From Enterobacter quasihormaechei (lineage in GTDB: Bacteria; Pseudomonadota; Gammaproteobacteria; Enterobacterales; Enterobacteriaceae): a stretch of DNA of 64,000 nucleotides. Positions 24,462 through 34,742 of the stretch are shown here, one piece after another. Within the stretch, counting starts at the first letter, position 1. Every line of letters starts with the position of its first letter. The notes under the pieces were generated by a model that saw only the letters and a list, made by a program, of their open reading frames with translations, was not told the DNA's origin and made no database searches. The translations under genes were made by a program, and so were the position numbers. The stretch lies in the NCBI RefSeq assembly GCF_004331385.1, contig NZ_SJON01000008.1:62001-126000 (forward strand). Direction: 5' to 3'.

Positions 24462-26435
24462 TCATCTTTGGAATACGCACACTCCGTGCGCAGGCCCGTG
24501 CCAGACAGCCATAACAACCGGATTATCCGCTCCGGCAAAGGGAGGAATGGCTCGCCATTCCCCGTCAGGTAAAACAATCTCTGCGACGTCATCCGTCGCG
24601 TTCAGCGTCACCAGCCACGCATCCGAAAGCAGGATTTGCAGACAGGGTATGCCGTGTTGCCACTCTTGCGCGCTTAACGGTTGCGCGTCTTTATTCAGCC
24701 AGCGAACGTTGCCGTCGCCCTCTTCCCACCAGCTGTCGGCGGTGAGCGCGGGGATGCGCTGGCGAAGATGGATCAGCGCCGCGGTGAAATGAGTCAACCC
24801 GCTGTTCGCTTCTCCCCAGTCGAGCCAGGTCAGGGTGTTGTCCTGGCAATAGGCGTTGTTGTTGCCGTGCTGGCTGTGACCGTGCTCGTCGCCTGCCAGC
24901 AGCATTGGCGTGCCCTGCGATAACAAAAGCGTCGTCAGCAGCGCATGAACGCTGGCGCGTCGCCGCTCGATCACGTCCAGACTTCCGCCTAACCCTTCTA
25001 TACCATGGTTAAAGCTATGGTTATTGTTAGTCCCATCGCGATTCTCCTCGCCGTTTGCCTCATTGTGTTTCTGATTGAAACAAACGCAGTCGCGCAGCGT
25101 GAAACCGTCGTGTGCCGTCACCAGGTTAATGGTGGCCGACGGACGTTTTCCGTCGCGCTTAAAGAGATCGCTCGAGCCGGCAAAGCGTCCGGCGAACTCT
25201 CCGAGCGACAGATCGCGCGCCAGCCAGAAGCGCCGCACGGCGTCGCGGAAGTGATCGTTCCACTCGGCAAACAGCGGCGGGAAGTTCCCCACCTGATAAC
25301 CGCCTTCACCAATGTCCCAGGGTTCCGCAATCAGCTTCACCGTTGAGAGCACCGGGCAGTTTTTTATCGCCTCAAACAGCGGCGCCTGCTGGCTAAATGC
25401 CGGAGTGCGCCCCATCACCGGCGCCAGGTCGAAACGAAAACCGTCCACATGGAACGTCTCAACCCAGTATTTCAGGCATTCGTACGCGTAATGCGTAACG
25501 GCCGGATGGCTGAGGTTGAGGGTGTTACCGCACCCGGTCCAGTTTTCATAATCGCCGTCGTCCCTGATCCAATAATAGCTACGGTTATCGATTCCGCGCT
25601 GTGAGAGCGTCGGACCGTCAAGATCGCTTTCCGCACTGTGGTTCAGCACCACGTCCAGAATGACCTCAATGCCCGCCGCGTGAAGCGCCTTCACCGCATC
25701 ACGAAACTCGTCCCGCGCTTTCTCCGGATGCACCGCGTAGCGCGGGTCGAGCGCGAACATCGCCAGCGGGTTGTAGCCCCAGTAGTTGCTTAACCCAAGA
25801 CGCTGAAGACGCGGCTCGCTGGCGAAATGCGCCACCGGCAGCAGCTCCAGCGCGGTGATCCCTAACTGCTTCAGGTAAGCGACCATTGTCGGATGCCCCA
25901 GCGCTTTGTAGGTGCCACGCATCTCTTTGGGGATCGACGGGTGCAGATACGTCAGCCCTTTGACGTGGGCTTCATAGATGACGGTATTCCCCCACGGCGT
26001 ACGCGGCGGGGCATCATCTTCCCAGTCGTAGAGATCGTGCACCACCACGCTTTTGGGCGCGACGGGCGCGCTGTCGCGGTGGTCAGGTTCGCCGTAGCCG
26101 ACGTGGAACAGCGGGTCGTCTTTAAATTCACCGTCCACGCGGTGCGCGCACGGGTCAATCAGCAGCTTTGCCGGGTTAAACCAGTGCCCCTGAGATGGCT
26201 CCCACGGGCCGTGTACGCGAAAACCGTAGTGCATTCCCGGACGCCCGCCGGACAGGTAACCGTGCCAGGTATCCCCCGTGCGGGACGGTAAATCGTAACG
26301 GTGCTCGTTACCTTCCCCGTCAAACACACAGAGTTCCACCCGCTCCGCATGGGCAGAAAAGAGCGTGAAGTTCACCCCCTTTCCGTCAAAACTCGCCCCG
26401 AGCGGTTCGGGTTTACCTGCCGAGAGCTGCGTCAT
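24462..26435 (-). CDS. glgX: Glycogen debranching enzyme
   Basis: GH13 isoamylase-type enzyme of 657 residues, exactly the E. coli length, which cleaves alpha-1,6 branches of limit dextrins left by GlgP. An N-terminal CBM48 domain ([24 protein letters not shown]) precedes the barrel with [13 protein letters not shown] (nucleophile Asp), [10 protein letters not shown] (acid Glu) and [13 protein letters not shown]. The start overlaps the glgB stop as ATGA, so the two are translationally coupled. Confidence 0.98.
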   Translation of the reverse strand: MTQLSAGKPEPLGASFDGKGVNFTLFSAHAERVELCVFDGEGNEHRYDLPSRTGDTWHGYLSGGRPGMHYGFRVHGPWEPSQGHWFNPAKLLIDPCAHRVDGEFKDDPLFHVGYGEPDHRDSAPVAPKSVVVHDLYDWEDDAPPRTPWGNTVIYEAHVKGLTYLHPSIPKEMRGTYKALGHPTMVAYLKQLGITALELLPVAHFASEPRLQRLGLSNYWGYNPLAMFALDPRYAVHPEKARDEFRDAVKALHAAGIEVILDVVLNHSAESDLDGPTLSQRGIDNRSYYWIRDDGDYENWTGCGNTLNLSHPAVTHYAYECLKYWVETFHVDGFRFDLAPVMGRTPAFSQQAPLFEAIKNCPVLSTVKLIAEPWDIGEGGYQVGNFPPLFAEWNDHFRDAVRRFWLARDLSLGEFAGRFAGSSDLFKRDGKRPSATINLVTAHDGFTLRDCVCFNQKHNEANGEENRDGTNNNHSFNHGIEGLGGSLDVIERRRASVHALLTTLLLSQGTPMLLAGDEHGHSQHGNNNAYCQDNTLTWLDWGEANSGLTHFTAALIHLRQRIPALTADSWWEEGDGNVRWLNKDAQPLSAQEWQHGIPCLQILLSDAWLVTLNATDDVAEIVLPDGEWRAIPPFAGADNPVVMAVWHGPAHGVCVFQR

Positions 26436-28618
26436 TCGCCCTCCCGCACCAGCCAGATGGTGCTCAGCGGCGGCAGCGTCAGGCTCAGGGAGTTCGGACG
26501 ACCGTGGCTTTCAATCGCATCGCTCTGCACCAGCCCGCCGTTACCGGCGTTACTGCCGTGGTAATGCATGGAGTCGGTGTTAAGAATTTCGCGCCATTTA
26601 CCCGGCTGGTTAATGCCGAAGCGGTAGTGTTCGCGCGGCACTGGCGTGAAGTTGCTGGCGACGATGATCTCGTTACCCGCTTGGTCACGACGGACAAAGA
26701 CAAACACCGAGCGCGCGTGGTCGTCCACCACCAGCCACTCAAAGCCGTACGGATCGAAATCCAGCTCGTGCAGCGCTTTGTGGTGGCGGTAGGTCAGGTT
26801 CAGGTCGCGCACCAGACGCTGTACGCCGTGGTGCCAGTTGTCCGCGCCTTCCAGCAGGTGCCAGTCAAGGCTGGTGTCGTGGTTCCATTCGCGCCCCTGC
26901 GCAAATTCGTTGCCCATAAACAGCAGCTTTTTGCCGGGGAAGGCAAACATCCAGCCGTAATAGGCGCGCAGGTTGGCAAACTTCTGCCACGGGTCCCCCG
27001 GCATGCGGTCGAGAATAGATTTCTTGCCGTGCACCACTTCATCGTGCGACAGCGGCAGCATGAAGTTTTCGGTGTAGTTGTAGAGCAGCCCGAAGGTGAG
27101 CTTATCGTGGTGATACTGACGATAAACCGGGTCGAGCTTCATGTAGTCGAGCGTGTCGTGCATCCAGCCGAGGTTCCACTTGTACCAGAAGCCCAGGCCG
27201 CCCATTGACGGTGGACGGGAAACGCCCGGAAAGTCCGTGGACTCTTCCGCCATGGTCACGGCGCCTTCCACCTGCTCGCCGATGATGCGGTTGGTGTTGC
27301 GCAGAAACTCAATCGCTTCGAGGTTTTCACGCCCGCCAAACTCGTTCGGGATCCACTCGCCCTCTTTGCGGCTGTAGTCGCGGTAGATCATCGACGCCAC
27401 CGCATCGACGCGCAGGGCATCAATGCCGAAGCGTTCGATCCAGTACAGCGCATTCCCCACCAGGTAATTCGACACTTCACGGCGACCGTAGTTGTAGATC
27501 AGCGTGTTCCAGTCCTGGTGATAGCCTTCGCGCGGGTCGCTGTGCTCGTACAGCTTCGTGCCGTCGAACTCTGCCAGCGCAAAATCGTCCGACGGGAAGT
27601 GGCCTGGTACCCAGTCGAGGATGACGTTCAGCCCGGCGGCGTGCGCGGCATCAATGAAATAGCGGAAGTCATCGCGGGTGCCGAAGCGGCGCGTAGGCGC
27701 ATACAGCCCGGTTGGCTGGTAGCCCCAGCTCCCGTCGAACGGGTGTTCGTTGATCGGCAGCAGCTCCAGATGGGTAAAGCCCATCCATTTGGCGTACGGT
27801 ACCAGCTGGTCCGCCAGCTCGCGGTAGCTCAGCCAGAAGTTGTTGTCCGTGTGGCGACGCCAGGAGCCGAGATGCACCTCATAGACGGAGATCGGCGCAT
27901 CAAAGCGGTTGGCCTGCTTGCGCTCCTCGCTCTGGACGACCTTTTCCGGCAGGCCGCAAATCAGCGAGGCGGTATTCGGGCGCAGTTCAGCCTCAAAGGC
28001 GTACGGGTCAGATTTAATGCGCAGCTTACCGCTGGCATCGATCATCTCGAATTTGTAGAGCTGGCCGTTATGCGCCCCGGGGATAAACAGCTCCCAGATG
28101 CCGGTTTCCCGGCGCAGGCGCATGGGGTGACGACGACCGTCCCAGTAGTTGAACTGCCCAACGACGGAGACGCGCTGGGCGTTTGGCGCCCATACGGCAA
28201 AGCGCGTGCCGGTGATACCGTCCATAGTATCCGCGTGGGCACCCAGCGTTTCGTAGGGGCGTAAATGGGTTCCTTCGGACAGCAGCCAGGCATCCATCTC
28301 TTTTAAGAGCGGCCCAAAGCTGTAGGGATCGTCAATCAGGTTTTGCTGACCGTGCCAGATAACGGCAAGCTGATAGCGAAAGGGGTTTTTACGGCGGGGC
28401 ATGACGCCCGAGAAGAAGCCACGCGAGTCGAGGCATTCCAGATTACCCACCTTGCGGCCGGTTTTGGGTTCGATAACCCACACTTCTGTCGCATCCGGTA
28501 ACAGCGCCCGAACTTCCAGTCCGGCCTCTGTACGGTGCATCCCTAGCACAGAAAAGGGATCGGCAAAATGACCCGCAATAAGCGCATTAATCACGTCTCT
28601 CGAAATACGATCGGACAT
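26432..28618 (-). CDS. glgB: 1,4-alpha-glucan branching enzyme
   Basis: GH13 branching enzyme of 728 residues that makes alpha-1,6 branches in glycogen. Two N-terminal CBM48-like modules are followed by the catalytic barrel with [41 protein letters not shown] and [12 protein letters not shown]. The start [13 protein letters not shown] at 28618 has AGGA eight bases upstream; an ATG three codons earlier lacks a spaced ribosome site. It is the first gene of glgBXCAP. Confidence 0.98.
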   Translation of the reverse strand: MSDRISRDVINALIAGHFADPFSVLGMHRTEAGLEVRALLPDATEVWVIEPKTGRKVGNLECLDSRGFFSGVMPRRKNPFRYQLAVIWHGQQNLIDDPYSFGPLLKEMDAWLLSEGTHLRPYETLGAHADTMDGITGTRFAVWAPNAQRVSVVGQFNYWDGRRHPMRLRRETGIWELFIPGAHNGQLYKFEMIDASGKLRIKSDPYAFEAELRPNTASLICGLPEKVVQSEERKQANRFDAPISVYEVHLGSWRRHTDNNFWLSYRELADQLVPYAKWMGFTHLELLPINEHPFDGSWGYQPTGLYAPTRRFGTRDDFRYFIDAAHAAGLNVILDWVPGHFPSDDFALAEFDGTKLYEHSDPREGYHQDWNTLIYNYGRREVSNYLVGNALYWIERFGIDALRVDAVASMIYRDYSRKEGEWIPNEFGGRENLEAIEFLRNTNRIIGEQVEGAVTMAEESTDFPGVSRPPSMGGLGFWYKWNLGWMHDTLDYMKLDPVYRQYHHDKLTFGLLYNYTENFMLPLSHDEVVHGKKSILDRMPGDPWQKFANLRAYYGWMFAFPGKKLLFMGNEFAQGREWNHDTSLDWHLLEGADNWHHGVQRLVRDLNLTYRHHKALHELDFDPYGFEWLVVDDHARSVFVFVRRDQAGNEIIVASNFTPVPREHYRFGINQPGKWREILNTDSMHYHGSNAGNGGLVQSDAIESHGRPNSLSLTLPPLSTIWLVREGE

Positions 28619-28815
28619 GGTATTCATCCTGTTTTTTTATGTCGCCCTTTTTACGCGCTCCGGGACGACTTTTAATGTGACCTAAACGGTGCAGTTAATC
28701 CTCTCTGCTCCGCCCTACCCTCAGGTGAGAAATAAATCTTCCTTAAAGCATAGCCAACGTCGTGGTTCCTCCTGATAAAAAATAAGACATCTGCGTTTTA
28801 CTCCATGTAGTACGC

Positions 28816-28842
28816 AAAAAAAGGGGGTGACAATCACCCCCC
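28816..28842 (-). terminator. Intrinsic terminator of asd
   Basis: On the minus strand a perfect GGGGGTGA-TTG-TCACCCCC stem is followed by seven U residues, 16 bases after the asd stop. The remaining spacer up to glgB is A+T-rich and would hold the glg promoter. Confidence 0.92.
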
Positions 28843-28857
28843 GTGTTTAACAAATTA

Positions 28858-29961
28858 TTACGCCAGCTGGCGCAGCATGCGGCGCAGCGGCTCGGCGGCC
28901 CCCCACAGCAGCTGGTCGCCAACGGTGAACGCGGAGAGATACTCCGGTCCCATGTTCAGCTTGCGCAGGCGGCCAACCGGCGTGGTCAGCGTGCCGGTAA
29001 CGGCCGCCGGGGTGAGCTCGCGCATGGTGATATCGCGATCGTTTGGCACCACTTTCGCCCACGGGTTGTGCGCGGCCAGCAGCTCTTCCACGGTCGGAAT
29101 AGACACATCTTTTTTCAGTTTAATGGTGAAGGCCTGGCTGTGGCAGCGCAGCGCGCCGATACGCACGCACAGACCGTCAACCGGAATGGTGTTCGCGGTG
29201 GCGAGGATTTTGTTGGTCTCCGCCTGGCCCTTCCACTCTTCGCGGGTCTGGCCGTTATCCAGCTGTTTGTCGATCCAGGGGATCAGGCCACCGGCCAGCG
29301 GTACGCCAAAGTTATCCACCGGCAGCTCGCCGCTGCGGGTCAGCTGAGTGACTTTGCGCTCGATGTCGAGGATGGCGGATGCCGGGTCTGCCAGCTCGGC
29401 CGCGACGCTGTGGTGCAGCTGGCCCATCTGGGTCAGCAGCTCGCGCATGTGGCGCGCGCCGCCGCCGGACGCGGCCTGGTACGTTGCCACGGAGACCCAC
29501 TCCACCAGATCCTGCGCGAACAGGCCGCCGAGGGACATCAGCATCAGGCTGACGGTGCAGTTGCCGCCAACAAAGGTTTTCACGCCGTTGTTCAGGCCGT
29601 CGGTGATGACGTCCTGGTTAACCGGGTCGAGAATAATGATGGCATCGTCTTTCATGCGCAGCGACGAGGCCGCGTCAATCCAGTAGCCCTGCCAGCCGCT
29701 TTCACGCAGCTTCGGATAGATTTCGTTGGTATAATCGCCGCCCTGGCAAGTCACAATAATGTCGAGTGCCTTCAGCGCTTCCAGATCGTAAGCATCCTGC
29801 AACGTGCCCGTGGTACCCCCAAAGGACGGTGCAGCCTGGCCGAGCTGGGAAGTGGAGAAGAAGACCGGGCGGATGGCGTCGAAATCGCGCTCTTCAACCA
29901 TGCGTTGCATGAGTACAGAGCCGACCATACCGCGCCAGCCGATAAAACCAACGTTTTTCAT
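28858..29961 (-). CDS. asd: Aspartate-semialdehyde dehydrogenase
   Basis: NADPH-dependent enzyme of 367 residues that converts aspartyl phosphate to the semialdehyde, the branch point for Lys/diaminopimelate, Thr, Met and Ile. The N-terminal [17 protein letters not shown] dinucleotide fold is clear and the catalytic Cys is in [12 protein letters not shown] (Cys136 by E. coli numbering). [17 protein letters not shown] forms the substrate-side motif. The start MKNVGF at 29961 matches the family. Confidence 0.98.
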   Translation of the reverse strand: MKNVGFIGWRGMVGSVLMQRMVEERDFDAIRPVFFSTSQLGQAAPSFGGTTGTLQDAYDLEALKALDIIVTCQGGDYTNEIYPKLRESGWQGYWIDAASSLRMKDDAIIILDPVNQDVITDGLNNGVKTFVGGNCTVSLMLMSLGGLFAQDLVEWVSVATYQAASGGGARHMRELLTQMGQLHHSVAAELADPASAILDIERKVTQLTRSGELPVDNFGVPLAGGLIPWIDKQLDNGQTREEWKGQAETNKILATANTIPVDGLCVRIGALRCHSQAFTIKLKKDVSIPTVEELLAAHNPWAKVVPNDRDITMRELTPAAVTGTLTTPVGRLRKLNMGPEYLSAFTVGDQLLWGAAEPLRRMLRQLA

Positions 29962-30139
29962 AGCATTTTTTTCCTGCAAGGGGTGTGTGCTGATTGTGCA
30001 AGCCAGTATTGAACTGGGATATGCTTCACATTACAAAATGCTGCCAAAGTCGCAAGCGAAATTAATCGATGATTGCCCGGCAATCAGAAAAAGTGCTAAT
30101 CATCGCAATGACCACAATAAGTATCAGGGATAATTTAAG

Positions 30140-30733
30140 ATGAGTGAAATCATTTCCGCAGCGGTTTTATTGATCCTGATTATGGATCCGCTCGGTAATC
30201 TGCCGATCTTCATGTCGGTGCTGAAGCACACCGAGCCGAAGCGCCGCCGGGCGATCATGATCCGCGAGCTGCTCATCGCCCTGCTGGTGATGTTTATCTT
30301 CCTGTTCGCCGGGGAAAAAATCCTCGCTTTCCTGAACTTACGCGCCGAAACGGTCTCCATTTCCGGCGGGATAATTTTGTTCCTGATCGCCATTAAGATG
30401 ATTTTCCCGAGCGCGGAAGGCAGCAGCAGCGGCCTGCCCGCGGGTGAAGAGCCGTTTATCGTGCCGCTGGCGATCCCGCTGGTCGCGGGACCAACGATTC
30501 TGGCAACGCTGATGCTGCTGTCGCATCAGTATCCGAATCAGATGAGCCATCTGGTGATTGCCCTGCTCATCGCCTGGGGCGGGACGTTTATTATCCTGTT
30601 GCAGTCGTCGCTGTTCCTGCGCCTGCTGGGTGAGAAAGGGGTGAACGCGCTGGAGCGTCTGATGGGGCTGATTCTGGTGATGATGGCGACGCAGATGTTC
30701 CTGGACGGAATACGGGCGTGGATGAAAGGTTGA
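30140..30733 (+). CDS. yhgN: MarC-family integral membrane protein YhgN
   Basis: A 197-residue inner-membrane protein with about six hydrophobic segments and the MarC/UPF0056 pattern (LILIMDPLGNLPIFMSVLK, AGEKILAFLNL, VPLAIPLVAGPTILATLML). MarC proteins are related to amino-acid transporters, but no substrate is firmly known. It is transcribed divergently from asd with a 178-base spacer that must hold both promoters. Confidence 0.93.
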   Translation: MSEIISAAVLLILIMDPLGNLPIFMSVLKHTEPKRRRAIMIRELLIALLVMFIFLFAGEKILAFLNLRAETVSISGGIILFLIAIKMIFPSAEGSSSGLPAGEEPFIVPLAIPLVAGPTILATLMLLSHQYPNQMSHLVIALLIAWGGTFIILLQSSLFLRLLGEKGVNALERLMGLILVMMATQMFLDGIRAWMKG

Positions 30734-30745
30734 GGATGTAAAAAA

Positions 30746-30823
30746 GCCGGGTGGCGCTTACGCTTACCCGGCCTACGGGACCTGAGGTTTTTGTAGGTCG
30801 GGTAAGCGTAAGCGCCACCCGAC
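30746..30823. repeat. REP/BIME-type inverted repeat pair
   Basis: GCCGGGTGGCGCTTACGCTT and GTAAGCGTAAGCGCCACCCG units face each other between the convergent yhgN and gntU genes. An A-run precedes the first arm. Confidence 0.88.
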
Positions 30824-30838
30824 ACACATACAGCCTCG

Positions 30839-32179
30839 TTAGCTCAGGAGCGTAAACGCAATCATCCCGACAATCGCACCCGTGGTGCCGAGGATGGTTT
30901 CCATCAGCGTCCAGGTTTTCAGGGTTTGCGCTTCGGTGGCGCCGGTAAATTTACCGAACAGCCAGAAGCCGGCGTCGTTTACGTGTGAAACCACAATCGA
31001 GCCGCCCGCGATACAGATAGAGAGCGCCGCCATCTGCGCGCCGGAGTAGTTCAGTTGTTCAATCACCGGCATCACCAGGCCCACGGCGGTTAAGCATGCC
31101 ACGGTCGCGGAGCCCTGAATGATACGCACCGCTGCGGCCAGCACGAAGCAGGTGACCGCAATCGGCAGTCCCATTCCGGTCAACGCTTCGCCCAGTGCCG
31201 GACCCACACCGGAGTCCACCAGCACCTGTTTGAACACGCCACCGGCACCGATCACCAGCAGAATGATACCCGCCGGTTGCAGCGCAGCGCCGCAAATCTC
31301 CATCACGCGGTCTTTCGGCATGCCCTGACGCATCGCCAGGCCGTAAATCGCCACCAGACACGCCACCAGGATCGCCGTGAACGGGTGACCAATAAACTCG
31401 AACCATTCGTACGCGGTTGAACCCACCGGCACAAAGCGCGCCGCGATGGTTTTCAGACCCACCAGCACCAGCGGCAGCAGGATCAGCGAAAGACTAAAGC
31501 CGAAGGACGGCATTTTGCCTTCGCCCAGGTGCGGCTCGGAGATGTCGTCCGGGATGTGCAGCTCAACGTAGCGGCTGATGAAGTTGCCCCACAGCGGACC
31601 GGCGATAATCATGCCCGGGATCGCAGCGCACAGGCCAATCAGGATCATCCAGCCAAAGTCCGCGTGCATCTGGGAGGCCAGCAGCATCGGGGCAGGCCCG
31701 GGCAGCAGAAACGCCGCGGCCGCCGCCACGCCCGCAAACAGCGGAATGACCAGCTTCACGAGGTTCGTACCGGTATGGCGCGCCATTGAAAACGCCACGC
31801 TAATCAGCAGCACAACCGCCACTTCAAAGAACAGCGGCAGCGCGCAAATCAGACCGGCCAGACCAATCGCGTAGTGCGCACGGCTGTGTCCGAAGGATTT
31901 CAGCATCTTGACGGCAATCTGGTCGACCGCGCCCGTCTCGTGCAGGATCTTGCCAAACATCGCGCCCAGCGCTACCACAATGGCCAGGAAGCCCAGCGTG
32001 CCGCCCATCCCTTTTTCCATCGTCGCCGCGATTTTGTCGAGCGGCATACCGGAAAAAAGACCTGCACCAATAGAAACCACCATCAAAGCAACGAAGGCAT
32101 GCATACGCGCCTTCATCACTAAAAACAGCAGCAGCAATACGGAACCCACTGCTGTCAGAACTAGCGTTAATGTACTCAA
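30839..32179 (-). CDS. gntU: Low-affinity gluconate permease
   Basis: GntP-family inner-membrane transporter of 446 residues, the size of E. coli GntU. About 12 or more hydrophobic segments are present with the family loops LLPGPAPMLLASQMHADFG, VIGAGGVFKQVLVDSGVG and VSHVNDAGFWLFGKFTGA. It takes up gluconate when the external level is high. It follows gntK by 3 bases in the gntRKU cluster. Confidence 0.96.
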   Translation of the reverse strand: MSTLTLVLTAVGSVLLLLFLVMKARMHAFVALMVVSIGAGLFSGMPLDKIAATMEKGMGGTLGFLAIVVALGAMFGKILHETGAVDQIAVKMLKSFGHSRAHYAIGLAGLICALPLFFEVAVVLLISVAFSMARHTGTNLVKLVIPLFAGVAAAAAFLLPGPAPMLLASQMHADFGWMILIGLCAAIPGMIIAGPLWGNFISRYVELHIPDDISEPHLGEGKMPSFGFSLSLILLPLVLVGLKTIAARFVPVGSTAYEWFEFIGHPFTAILVACLVAIYGLAMRQGMPKDRVMEICGAALQPAGIILLVIGAGGVFKQVLVDSGVGPALGEALTGMGLPIAVTCFVLAAAVRIIQGSATVACLTAVGLVMPVIEQLNYSGAQMAALSICIAGGSIVVSHVNDAGFWLFGKFTGATEAQTLKTWTLMETILGTTGAIVGMIAFTLLS

Positions 32180-32182
32180 AAC

Positions 32183-32710
32183 TTACTGCCTTTTATTAAT
32201 AACCTCGATGGTGCTGGCTACAACACCTTCCAGCGGCTGATCGATATCAACCACTAAGACATCCTGCTCGTCAGCACCCGGCTCCTGCAACGCCTCGAAC
32301 TGCGTGACCAGCATCTGGGTTTTGAAGAAGTGGCCTTTACGCGCCTTCAGACGGCTTTCAATCACCCCGAAATCGCCTTTCAGGTAGATGAAAGAGAGGT
32401 TCGGATTGCCGTCGCGCAGCAGGTCGCGATAGGTTTTTTTCAGCGCGGAGCAGACGATCAGGGAGACTTTGTTGGTGCGCTGCATCGCGAACGCGGCGTC
32501 ATTCAGCGCCTGCAACCACGGTTTGCGGTCGTCGTCGTTCAGCGGCTCGCCGGAAGCCATTTTCATGATGTTGCTGCGCGGATGGAGGAAGTCACCATCA
32601 AGAAACGCAGCCTGGAGTTGATGCGCCACTTCGCTCGCCACGGCAGATTTACCGCTACCGGACACGCCCATCAGGACGTAAACGTGGTGATCGTGATTAG
32701 TCGTGCTCAA
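32183..32710 (-). CDS. gntK: Thermoresistant gluconokinase
   Basis: ATP-dependent kinase of 175 residues that makes 6-phosphogluconate for the Entner-Doudoroff and pentose phosphate routes. The Walker A VLMGVSGSGKSAVAS is near residue 15, with FLDGDFLHP and RKGHFFKTQMLVTQFEALQEP. I chose a TTG start at 32710 because it gives the family N-terminus (M)STTNHDHHVYVLMG and has GAGGG about seven bases upstream. Another TTG at 32728 would add six residues. Two GntR operator-like dyads lie just upstream. Confidence 0.96.
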   Translation of the reverse strand: MSTTNHDHHVYVLMGVSGSGKSAVASEVAHQLQAAFLDGDFLHPRSNIMKMASGEPLNDDDRKPWLQALNDAAFAMQRTNKVSLIVCSALKKTYRDLLRDGNPNLSFIYLKGDFGVIESRLKARKGHFFKTQMLVTQFEALQEPGADEQDVLVVDIDQPLEGVVASTIEVINKRQ

Positions 32711-32730
32711 AGGGTGTCCCTCAGTCAATT

Positions 32731-32756
32731 GTTACGGGTAACAGTTATCGGTAACA
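32731..32756. promoter_or_regulatory. Two tandem GntR operators before gntKU
   Basis: GTTACGGGTAAC (32731-32742) and GTTATCGGTAAC (32745-32756) are GntR-type dyads two bases apart, 21-46 bases upstream of gntK. They match the elements seen before gntT, supporting joint control by GntR. Confidence 0.8.
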
Positions 32757-32836
32757 TTGTCCTGCCGGGGCAAAAGAGAAGCAATATCCAAACGTGCGCG
32801 ATGTGAATAAGTGTGAGCTACTTCAAATTTGTCGGA

Positions 32837-33832
32837 TTAAATAGATCCACCCGGTGACAAGGTGAAACCTAAATCTAACATTTTAGGGGTAACTGCCTCA
32901 CCACGAATGCGCGCCAGCAGGCGTTCTGCACCAATGCGCCCCATGCGTTCGCGCGGGGTCAGGACGCTTGCCAGCCGCGGCTCCATCACCTGGCCGATGT
33001 CGTGACCGTGGAAGCCGGCAATCGCCATGTCATCAGGGATCTTCAGCCCCAGACGCTGACATTCAAACGCCGCGCCCACCGCAAGGTCATCGTTGGTACA
33101 GAAAATACCGTCCAGTTGCGGATACTCGCGTCGCGCCTGACGCATCAGCTCAATACCCGACGTATAAGATGAAGATTGCTCCACCATTACGCTGTACGGG
33201 GTTAAACCGGCGTCGAGCATCGCCTGCTCGTATCCCTTCTGTTTGATGATAGTACGTTCATCCAGTCGTGCACCCAGGTATGCGATATGGCGATGACCGC
33301 GGGCAATAATGGCCGCCGTCATCTGACGCGCCGCTTCAAAGTTATCGAACCCAACGGCAATGTCGAGGCACGGCGACTGGCTGTCCATCAGTTCCACCAC
33401 CGGAATGCCCGCCACCTGAATCATTTTCAGCGTGCGCGGCGTGTGGGTACGTTCCGTTAAAATCAGCCCGTCGATGTTCCAGGAAAGCATCGATTCAAGA
33501 CGTTCCTCTTCCAGTTCCGGCTTGTATCCGTAGTGAGCGAGCATGGTCTGATAGCCAAACGCATCGGTAACGCTTTCGATACCGCGCAGCACTTCGGCGA
33601 AAACCTGGTTGGTTAAGGAAGGAAGCAGGACGCCCACCGCACGACTGGTCGCATTGGAGAGAATATCGGGTGCGCGGTTGGGGATATAACCCAGTTCATC
33701 AAGGGCGGCGGCAATCTTGCCACGCAACGCCACGGAAACCTGTTCCGGGTTACGTAAAAAACGGCTGACCGTCATTTTGGTCACACCGACGCGATCGGCG
33801 ACATCCTGAAGTACGGGGCGTTTCTTTTTCAT
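32837..33832 (-). CDS. gntR: Gluconate utilisation repressor GntR
   Basis: LacI-family repressor of 331 residues (same as E. coli). The N-terminal HTH and hinge helix PVLQDVADRVGVTKMTVSRFLRNPEQVS...LGYIPNRAPDILSN precede a periplasmic-binding-like sensor domain. It represses gntT and gntKU until gluconate is present. The start MKKKRPVLQ at 33832 fits the family; the frame is open 19 codons further upstream without a family match. It lies upstream of gntK on the same strand with a separate operator-bearing gap of 126 bases. Confidence 0.97.
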   Translation of the reverse strand: MKKKRPVLQDVADRVGVTKMTVSRFLRNPEQVSVALRGKIAAALDELGYIPNRAPDILSNATSRAVGVLLPSLTNQVFAEVLRGIESVTDAFGYQTMLAHYGYKPELEEERLESMLSWNIDGLILTERTHTPRTLKMIQVAGIPVVELMDSQSPCLDIAVGFDNFEAARQMTAAIIARGHRHIAYLGARLDERTIIKQKGYEQAMLDAGLTPYSVMVEQSSSYTSGIELMRQARREYPQLDGIFCTNDDLAVGAAFECQRLGLKIPDDMAIAGFHGHDIGQVMEPRLASVLTPRERMGRIGAERLLARIRGEAVTPKMLDLGFTLSPGGSI

Positions 33833-33884
33833 CGTCCTGAGAAATCTTGAAGTGAGAGATTTGCTCAGTTTATCACGGACAAAG

Positions 33885-33916
33885 CTCAACCTTCCCCGTT
33901 TAAAGGGAAGGTTGAG
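33885..33916 (-). terminator. Terminator-like hairpin after yhhW
   Basis: A perfect 12-base stem CTCAACCTTCCC/GGGAAGGTTGAG with an 8-base loop lies 7 bases after the yhhW stop. The U-tract on the minus strand is weak (CUUUG), so termination strength is uncertain. Confidence 0.6.
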
Positions 33917-33923
33917 AAATTAT

Positions 33924-34619
33924 TTAGACCGGCGGCAGGTCAAACAGCAGGATTTCGCTTTCGCTGTCGGCATGCACGGAGAGCGCCTGCTCGTCCCAGA
34001 TAGCCAGGCCATCGGCGGTTGTGGCTTTCGTGCCGTTAATAGACACTTCCCCTTTCACCACCTGGATCCAGACGCGGCGGTTGGCGGCAATCTGATGGAC
34101 AGACTGTTCGTCTTTCGCCAGCGCCCAGCGGTACAGTTCCATATCCTGGTGCACCTTCAGAGAACCTTCACGCGCATCCGGGGACAGCACCAGCTGTTTG
34201 CCCTGTTTCGCGTCGAAGCGGCGCTGCTCGTAGCGTGGCGTGATGCCGGTCTCTTCTGGAATGATCCAGATTTGATACAGGTGCAGTTTTTCCGTTTTGC
34301 TCGGGTTGTACTCGGAGTGACGCACCCCGGTACCCGCGCTCATGATCTGGAACTCACCCGCCGGCACCTGCTCTTTGTTGCCCATGCTGTCCTGGTGCTC
34401 AACCGCCCCTTCCAGCACATAGGTCAGGATTTCCATGTCCTTGTGCGGGTGGGTACCGAAGCCCTGGCCTGCGTCAATCACGTCGTCGTTAATGACGCGG
34501 AGCGCGGAGAAGCCCATGAAGTTCGGGTCGTAATAGTCGGCAAACGAGAATGAATGCCATGAGTCCAGCCAGCCATGATTTGCGTGACCGCGTTCGTTTG
34601 CTTTGCGTAAGTAGATCAT
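33924..34619 (-). CDS. yhhW: Pirin-family quercetin 2,3-dioxygenase YhhW
   Basis: Bicupin of 231 residues with the pirin metal site HPHKDMEILTYVLEG and the SAGTGVRHSEYN motif. E. coli YhhW oxidises quercetin in vitro, but its physiological substrate is unknown. The start MIYLRKANERGHANHG at 34619 matches the family; 34 further codons upstream are open but unlike any relative. It lies downstream of yhhX on the same strand. Confidence 0.95.
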   Translation of the reverse strand: MIYLRKANERGHANHGWLDSWHSFSFADYYDPNFMGFSALRVINDDVIDAGQGFGTHPHKDMEILTYVLEGAVEHQDSMGNKEQVPAGEFQIMSAGTGVRHSEYNPSKTEKLHLYQIWIIPEETGITPRYEQRRFDAKQGKQLVLSPDAREGSLKVHQDMELYRWALAKDEQSVHQIAANRRVWIQVVKGEVSINGTKATTADGLAIWDEQALSVHADSESEILLFDLPPV

Positions 34620-34693
34620 TGTTTTCACCCTCAGTTCGTTTCGATGGAGTAAGTGTGGACGCAAACCGTCCGGGATCATAGAGGGTGAAAATT

Positions 34694-34740
34694 GACTCCT
34701 CTGTTCAAAAATTATGAACAACCGCAGAGGAGCCGTTTTT
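34694..34740. terminator. Terminator-like hairpin between yhhX and yhhW
   Basis: Arms GACTCCTCTG and CAGAGGAGCC, with an inner GTTCA...TGAAC pairing, form a long hairpin just after the yhhX stop. Five T residues follow on the plus strand, and only AATTTTC on the minus strand. Confidence 0.5.
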
Positions 34741-34742
34741 GC